64,000 nucleotides of DNA, taken from Oscillospiraceae bacterium (GTDB taxonomy: Bacteria; Bacillota; Clostridia; Oscillospirales; Oscillospiraceae). The stretch is taken from positions 248,001 through 312,000 of the forward strand of contig SVMG01000001.1 in the NCBI GenBank assembly GCA_015067545.1. The letters run 5' to 3'. A program made the position numbers and the translations under genes. Positions 59,245 through 64,000 of this stretch are shown here, one piece after another; positions within the stretch are counted from its first letter, which is position 1; every line of letters starts with the position of its first letter. A model generated the notes under the pieces. The model had not been told where the DNA came from and ran no database searches. It saw nothing but the letters and a program-made list of their open reading frames with translations.

Positions 59245-60741
59245 TTGGCCAGAAAGCTGCCGATTTTTTATAGCGCCATGCTGTTGACCTGCGTCAACCT
59301 GTTGCTGCGCTTTGTGGGAACCTCCTTTCAGGTCTATCTTTCCGGGCGCATTGGCGCTGAGGGTATCGGACTGTTACAGCTTGTGCTCAGTGTGGGGTCC
59401 ATGGCAATGGTTGCAGGTATGGCGGGCATTCGCACCGCTACCATGTACCTGACCGCCGAGGAAGCAGGCCGAAAGCGGCCGGAGCGAATCCTTTGGGTAC
59501 TTTCCGGCTGCACAAAATACAGTTTCGTTGCAAGCACTGCGGTCGCGCTGCTGGTTTACATATGCGCACCCCAGATCTGTGCGCTTTGGATCGGCCACCC
59601 GGAGGTGGTGGATTCCGTTCGACTATTTGCCGCATTTCTGCCTGCAAACTGTCTGTGTGGCGTAATGGTTGGGTATTTCACAGGCGCAAGCCGCATCGGT
59701 ACTCTAGCCGTTGTGGAGGTAGCAGAACAGCTCTGCACTATGGTATGCACAGTTTTGCTTTTGACCGTTTGGGCAGGTCACGACACCGCGCGCTCCTGTC
59801 AGGCCGTGGTCATGGGCAGCGGCATCGGAACGATCTTGACGCTAAGCAGTCTTGTGATCCTTCGGCTTATGGAACGCGCGCCGGCATCTGCTAAAATTCC
59901 AATAGCCGGACGGCTGAAGCAAACCGCCATTCCATTGGCACTGGCAGACGATTTGCGCACAGGAATCTCCACTGTGGAGAATCTGATGGTGCCAAAACGC
60001 CTGGCACTTTATGAGGGTGTTGTCTCCCCATTGGCTGCCTTTGGTACGGTATGCGGCATGGTGTTCCCCATCCTCACCTTTCCTATGGCGATCCTGTTCG
60101 GCTTGACGGAATTGCTGATCCCGGAGCTGGCCCGATGCAATGCCGCCGGGAGTAAGGAGCGGATCGACTATTTGGTCAAACAGAGCCTGCGCATCGCTCT
60201 GCTGTTCGGCACTGCCTGCAGCTGCGTACTCTTCCTGAGTGCGGAAGCACTGTGCATGAGGCTGTACGGCAGCACCGATGCAGGCACGTATCTGCGCTGG
60301 TTTGCACCGCTGGCGGTAATGCTTTATTGCGATGCCGTCACAGATGCCATGATCAAGGGATTGGGTGAGCAAAAGGCATCGGTCCGCTATAACATCTGCA
60401 CCAATTTCATGGATGTAGTGCTGTTGTATGTGCTTCTGCCGCAGCTGGGGATCGCAGGGTACTTTATCAGCTTCACCGTCACCCATGTGATCAACTTTTT
60501 CCTTAGTCTGCGACGACTTTTGAAGATCACAGGTGTCCAAATCCGCATCAGCATCCCGGTGCGATCCATTCTGGCCGGATGTTTGGCCGTCTTTCTCGCA
60601 GGTTTCGCAGCTGCGCCTATCCTAAAGGCCATTGCAGGTGTTGCGATTCTTCTTTGCCTGCTGTACCTGAGTGGTGTGCTCCACAGCTCGGACGGGCAAT
60701 GGCTTCTGCGACTCCTAAAAATAAAAGACAGACCCGGTTAG
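59245..60741 (+). CDS. SpoVB/MurJ-like polysaccharide flippase of the MATE/MOP superfamily
   Basis: 498 residues with about 14 membrane helices. LLLRFVGTSFQVYLSGRIGAEGIGLLQL opens the SpoVB/MviN fold, and LALADDLRTGISTVENLMVPKRL is the central conserved region. Members flip lipid-linked cell-wall or polysaccharide precursors. The TTG start at 59245 has a GGGGGG ribosome site; a GTG at 59224 lies inside the hairpin. SpoVB is sporulation-specific in Bacillus, but a vegetative role is possible. Confidence 0.85.
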   Translation: MARKLPIFYSAMLLTCVNLLLRFVGTSFQVYLSGRIGAEGIGLLQLVLSVGSMAMVAGMAGIRTATMYLTAEEAGRKRPERILWVLSGCTKYSFVASTAVALLVYICAPQICALWIGHPEVVDSVRLFAAFLPANCLCGVMVGYFTGASRIGTLAVVEVAEQLCTMVCTVLLLTVWAGHDTARSCQAVVMGSGIGTILTLSSLVILRLMERAPASAKIPIAGRLKQTAIPLALADDLRTGISTVENLMVPKRLALYEGVVSPLAAFGTVCGMVFPILTFPMAILFGLTELLIPELARCNAAGSKERIDYLVKQSLRIALLFGTACSCVLFLSAEALCMRLYGSTDAGTYLRWFAPLAVMLYCDAVTDAMIKGLGEQKASVRYNICTNFMDVVLLYVLLPQLGIAGYFISFTVTHVINFFLSLRRLLKITGVQIRISIPVRSILAGCLAVFLAGFAAAPILKAIAGVAILLCLLYLSGVLHSSDGQWLLRLLKIKDRPG

Positions 60742-60752
60742 GGTCTATCTTT
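60726..60752. terminator. Bidirectional terminator between the flippase and pepD genes
   Basis: AGACAGACCC pairs with GGGTCTATCT (one mismatch) around GGTTA, overlapping the flippase stop codon; T-rich on both sides when read outward. It separates the convergent genes. Confidence 0.6.
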
Positions 60753-60755
60753 CTA

Positions 60756-62198
60756 TTACAGTTCCTTCAATACCTCCAGCAGGAATTCCCATGTTCGCTT
60801 CGTGGAAGCGATACTGAGCTTTTCCCGGCTGGTGTGGATGTCCTGCATATCCGGGCCGATGGATACGCAGTCCAGCCCCGGCAATTTCTCGCTGAGCAAA
60901 CCGCACTCCAAGCCTGCATGGATGGCAACCACCTGCGGTTCTTTGCCAAACATGCGGCAGAAGGTGTCCACCATGGTATTGCGCAGACGGGAATCCTTTT
61001 TGTACTCCCATGCAGGGTAGTCGCCCATCTCGCTGGTCGTTCCTTCGTAGAACACCGCCAATTCCCCAAGGCGTTTCAGCAAATCCACCTTTTCCGCATT
61101 GACGCTGCTGCGCACCGCAAAGGTCAGGGTCAGCTCCTCGTCAAGGGACATGACGCCCAAATTCAGACTGGTCTGCACCAGGCCCTCGATATCCTGGCTC
61201 ATGGTCTGCACACCGTTGGGCGCGGCATTGAGAAGGGCGATCACCTTGGCGGTGCACTCAGTGGTCAGGGCATTACCTCCCAGAGCATCCACGTTGTCTC
61301 CCCGTACGATCGCATATGGCTCGTCATAGCTTTCCCGGATCTCCGATTGCAGCTGCTGCGCAATGTCATTGAGACGCTCCACGTTGATTCCCAAAGGAAT
61401 CAGTGTAGCCTCACAGGAACGGGGAATGGCGTTGTCCTTCGCGCCGCCGGAGAGCTTTGTAATGCACAGGGGCATGATTTTCTGAATGCGGCCAAGAAAC
61501 TCGCCCATCACCTTATTGGCATTGGCAAGGTTCTTGTGGATCTCCACGCCGGAGTGGCCGCCGCGCAGTCCCTCCACCGTCAGCTTTACGCAAGGGCCGT
61601 AGACAACACGCCGCTGAACCGGCATGTGGATCGTGCTTCGGGCACCGCCTGCACAGGACACGGTGAACACACCCTCATCTTCCGAATCAAGGTTGATCAT
61701 GGTACGGCTTTGGAAATTGCCAAGCTGCACACCCGCAGCGCCTTCCATGCCGATCTCTTCATCCACAGTAATAATGCACTCTAGGGGCGGATGGGGAATG
61801 GTCTTATCAGCAAGCAATGCCAAAATATAGGCTACCGCAATGCCGTTATCGCCGCCCAGGGTGGTTCCGTGAGCGAAGATCCACTCCCCGTCGTGGTCAA
61901 TATTCAGGCCATCGGTGTCCATGTTGATGGAGCAATCCGCATCCTTTTCGCAGACCATATCCATATGCCCCTGTAAAATCACAGGAGCATGCTCCTCATA
62001 GCCGCAAGTACCCTCCTGGTACATGAGTACGTTATTCAGCTCGTCCTGCTCATAGCGGATGCCGTGCTCCACGGCAAAAGATACCAAATAATCACTGATT
62101 GCCTTGGTATTCCGGGAACCATGGGGAATCGAACAGATCTTTTCAAAATAACCAAATACGGATGCAGGCTCCAAACCCGCAAGTTTCATAGTATCCAT
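60756..62198 (-). CDS. pepD: Aminoacyl-histidine dipeptidase (PepD)
   Basis: 480 residues. M20 family features: VILQGHMDMVCEKD (metal His), GTTLGGDNGIAVAYILALLAD (metal Asp), VDEEIGMEGAAG (catalytic Glu), and His in IHAGLECGLL near 420. The lid domain lies between. It cuts Xaa-His dipeptides in the cytoplasm. The start at 62198 follows AAGGAGAAATTT. A terminator separates it from secG. Confidence 0.93.
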   Translation of the reverse strand: MDTMKLAGLEPASVFGYFEKICSIPHGSRNTKAISDYLVSFAVEHGIRYEQDELNNVLMYQEGTCGYEEHAPVILQGHMDMVCEKDADCSINMDTDGLNIDHDGEWIFAHGTTLGGDNGIAVAYILALLADKTIPHPPLECIITVDEEIGMEGAAGVQLGNFQSRTMINLDSEDEGVFTVSCAGGARSTIHMPVQRRVVYGPCVKLTVEGLRGGHSGVEIHKNLANANKVMGEFLGRIQKIMPLCITKLSGGAKDNAIPRSCEATLIPLGINVERLNDIAQQLQSEIRESYDEPYAIVRGDNVDALGGNALTTECTAKVIALLNAAPNGVQTMSQDIEGLVQTSLNLGVMSLDEELTLTFAVRSSVNAEKVDLLKRLGELAVFYEGTTSEMGDYPAWEYKKDSRLRNTMVDTFCRMFGKEPQVVAIHAGLECGLLSEKLPGLDCVSIGPDMQDIHTSREKLSIASTKRTWEFLLEVLKEL

Positions 62199-62221
62199 AA
62201 ATTTCTCCTTATTGTAAAAAA

Positions 62222-62241
62222 CCACAGGGTCTCCCCTGTGG
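62222..62241 (-). terminator. Terminator after secG
   Basis: CCACAGGG-GAGA-CCCTGTGG read leftward, followed by TTTTTT. It ends the secG transcript 17 bp beyond the stop. Confidence 0.85.
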
Positions 62242-62258
62242 TTTTATCATTTGACATC

Positions 62259-62498
62259 TCAGATCATGCTCAGAGACAGCGTCAGCAGGATCCAAGCCAA
62301 TGCGATCCACTTTGTAGCAGAAGCAAGCATCTTATCCAGGTTGCCGCCCTTATTCTTACTCAGGTAGGTATCCTGGTTGCCGCCTGCGATAGCGCTGGAC
62401 AGGCCAGCCTCCTTGCCGGACTGGAACAGAACCACCAAGATCAGCGCAACACTGGAGATGACCTCCAGGATCGTCAAAATAATCTTAACAACTTCCAT
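62259..62498 (-). CDS. secG: Preprotein translocase subunit SecG
   Basis: 79 residues, two membrane helices (about 5-25 and 55-75) around LVVLFQSGKEAGLSSAIAGGNQDTYLSKNKGGNLDKML, the SecG loop pattern. It is an auxiliary part of the SecYEG channel. It has its own promoter at 62540-62568. Confidence 0.92.
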   Translation of the reverse strand: MEVVKIILTILEVISSVALILVVLFQSGKEAGLSSAIAGGNQDTYLSKNKGGNLDKMLASATKWIALAWILLTLSLSMI

Positions 62499-62539
62499 TT
62501 TTTAACCTCCCTCCACGGGTGTGTTACATAATCTTTGAC

Positions 62540-62568
62540 ATTATAGCACGCATTTTGGAAAAATGCAA
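62540..62568 (-). promoter_or_regulatory. Promoter of secG
   Basis: Leftward TTGCAT (62568-62563), 17-bp spacer, TATAAT (62545-62540), 42 bp upstream of the secG start. It begins right at the prfB 3' end. Confidence 0.75.
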
Positions 62569-62572
62569 GCAT

Positions 62573-63700
62573 TTATTTTTGCACCCAGTTTCCGGATGCC
62601 AGACAGTTAAGGTAGCTCTCAATGAAAGGATCCAATGCACCATCCATGACGGCGTTGACATTGGAAGTCTCACAACCGGTGCGGGTATCTTTGACCAGCG
62701 TATAGGGCATGAATACATAGTTGCGGATCTGGCTGCCCCACTCGATCTTCTGCTGGACACCCTTGATGTCCGCGATGGTTGCCAGGTGCTCGCGTTCCCG
62801 GATCTCCACCAGCTTGCTGCGCAGCATCCGCAAACAGGTCTCCTTGTTTTGGAACTGGCTGCGCTCGGTCTGGCAGGAGACAACAATGCCCGTCGCCTTG
62901 TGGATCAGACGAACCGCAGAAGAGGTCTTATTGATATGCTGACCGCCTGCACCGGAGGAACGGAACACCTGCATTTCGTAATCCTCGGCCTTGATCTCGA
63001 AATCCTCGGAATCGTCCTCGATTTCAGGAATGACCTCGATCGCAGAGAACGAAGTCTGCCGGCGGGCGTTGGCGTCAAAAGGTGATACACGCACAAGGCG
63101 ATGCACTCCGCTCTCGCCCTTGAGGAAGCCATAGGCATTCTCGCCTTCGATCAGAATAGACGCAGACTTAAGGCCTGCATCATCCGCCTCCTGGTAGTCC
63201 ATGATCTTGTAGGTAAAGCCGCTGCGTTCCGCCCAACGGGTGTACATCCGGTAGAGCATCTGACACCAGTCCTGTGCTTCTGTACCGCCGGCACCTGCCT
63301 GAAAGCTCATCATAGCATTGTTTTTGTCGTACTTGCCTGTGAGCAAGGTCTCCAGCCGGCAGGCTTCCATATCCTTCGCAAGAACCTCAAAGCCCTCTTT
63401 AAGCTCGGGTAGCATGGAATCGTCGTCCTCTTCCTCTGCCATCTCGCAAATGGTGATCATATCCTCCCAGGAGGATACCATTTTTTCGTAACGCTCGATC
63501 TTCATTTCAGCCTGCTTGATCTTCATAACGATCTTTTGGCTCTTCTCGGGGTCGTCCCAAAAACCGGGAGCCTCCTGCATGGCATGCAGACGCTCCAGCT
63601 CATTTTTCAGGCCCTCCAGATTCAGAGAATCTGCCAAACCGTCCAGCGCAGGACGAATGTCGTTCAGCTTCTGTTTATAGCTGTCAAATTCAATGTTCAT
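62573..63700 (-). CDS. prfB: Peptide chain release factor 2
   Basis: 375 residues. The stop-codon recognition tripeptide SPF is in VRVSPFDANARR and the catalytic GGQ in SSGAGGQHIN. It releases peptides at UGA and UAA. The usual RF2 programmed frameshift (an in-frame UGA near codon 25) is missing: the frame runs straight through LDGLADSLNLEGLKNELERL. The start is placed at 63700 by protein alignment to RF2; the ribosome site is weak and the frame is open to 63730. Confidence 0.93.
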   Translation of the reverse strand: MNIEFDSYKQKLNDIRPALDGLADSLNLEGLKNELERLHAMQEAPGFWDDPEKSQKIVMKIKQAEMKIERYEKMVSSWEDMITICEMAEEEDDDSMLPELKEGFEVLAKDMEACRLETLLTGKYDKNNAMMSFQAGAGGTEAQDWCQMLYRMYTRWAERSGFTYKIMDYQEADDAGLKSASILIEGENAYGFLKGESGVHRLVRVSPFDANARRQTSFSAIEVIPEIEDDSEDFEIKAEDYEMQVFRSSGAGGQHINKTSSAVRLIHKATGIVVSCQTERSQFQNKETCLRMLRSKLVEIREREHLATIADIKGVQQKIEWGSQIRNYVFMPYTLVKDTRTGCETSNVNAVMDGALDPFIESYLNCLASGNWVQK

Positions 63701-63802
63701 GAATACACACTCATTTCCGATAATTTGCATAGCTTATACATTATATCCCAAAAATGGTGTTCTGTAAAGTAGGTTTTCAAAAACTCTTCTGCGCCCGGTG
63801 TC

Positions 63803-63831
63803 TTGACAGACGCCGGACAATCCGTTACAAT
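63803..63831 (+). promoter_or_regulatory. Promoter of tRNA-Arg
   Basis: TTGACA (63803-63808), 17-bp spacer, TACAAT (63826-63831), 15 bp before the tRNA. Confidence 0.8.
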
Positions 63832-63846
63832 ATTGCACAGACATAT

Positions 63847-63923
63847 GCCCCAGTAGCTCAGCAGGATAGAGCGTCCGCCTCCTAAGCGGAAGGTCGGGGA
63901 TTCGAATTCCTTCTGGGGTGCCA
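63847..63923 (+). tRNA. tRNA-Arg(CCT)
   Basis: 77 nt with encoded CCA. Acceptor GCCCCAG/CTGGGGT (first pair G-U), D-arm TAGCTCAGCAGGATAGAGC, anticodon stem TCCGC/GCGGA with loop CTCCTAA (anticodon CCT at 63881-63883, reads AGG), and T-arm GGGGATTCGAATTCCTT with G-U pairs. Confidence 0.95.
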
Positions 63924-63959
63924 AACGCCGTGATTTCACTGTAAATCACGGCGTTTTTT
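63924..63959 (+). terminator. Terminator of tRNA-Arg
   Basis: Perfect 13-bp stem AACGCCGTGATTT and its complement around a 6-nt loop, followed by TTTTTTA, immediately after the CCA. Confidence 0.9.
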
Positions 63960-64000
63960 ATGCACCAACTCGTACTGAAGCACATATAATAATGCGAAGT

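Noticed and set aside
63697..63985. Short leftward open frames over tRNA-Arg
   Set aside because: They are translations of the tRNA and its flanks, a frequent artefact.

Overview
The window looks like a Firmicutes chromosome of the Clostridia, probably an Oscillospiraceae-type gut anaerobe. This rests on low-redundancy sporulation-lineage genes (SpoIIIE, TepA, SpoVB-like flippase), FeoA/FeoB, SecG-RF2 order, strong AGGAGG ribosome sites and moderate GC. The exact genus cannot be read from the sequence. An intact-looking prophage of about 41 kb (12374-53446) is inserted in the 3' end of a tRNA-Leu(CAG) gene.

Left chromosomal flank (1-12373). Leftward genes: the start of a uridine phosphorylase, an ECF transporter S component, a SpoIIIE/FtsK translocase, a UppP-like phosphatase and a TepA-type ClpP-family protease. 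A lone N-terminal fragment of a type I restriction HsdR follows. A six-gene lipid operon comes next (phosphatidyltransferase, two membrane proteins, glycolipid glycosyltransferase, diacylglycerol kinase, acyltransferase), then an OmpR-type two-component system. Two copies of a 145-bp ungapped repeat that carries a bidirectional terminator-like hairpin lie at 5567-5711 and 12197-12341.

Prophage. The integrase, a LexA/CI-like repressor and a membrane protein are transcribed rightward. A divergent operator region separates them from a long leftward programme. The leftward order is: small regulators, SSB, PcfK/PcfJ, a DUF3102 protein, many small Cys-rich or zinc-binding proteins, an HUH endonuclease flanked by structured 113-bp repeats, terminase small and large subunits, P22-type portal, scaffold, decoration protein, major capsid protein, connector-like protein, tail fibre, lysis cassette, tail-hub-like proteins, and finally a 3211-residue polyvalent protein. 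There is no tape measure or tail tube, so a podovirus-like virion is likely. No DNA polymerase, primase or helicase is recognisable. The HUH protein, SSB and plasmid-type PcfJ/PcfK are the only replication-like genes, suggesting HUH-initiated replication. Six short palindromic REP-like elements sit in the prophage gaps and none was seen in the flanks.

Right chromosomal flank (53447-64000). tRNA-Leu(CAG), a small ferredoxin-thioredoxin-reductase-like protein, a YgiQ radical SAM protein, a tandem OB-fold protein, FeoB/FeoA, endonuclease III, a SpoVB-like flippase, PepD dipeptidase, SecG, RF2 (without the usual programmed frameshift) and tRNA-Arg(CCT).
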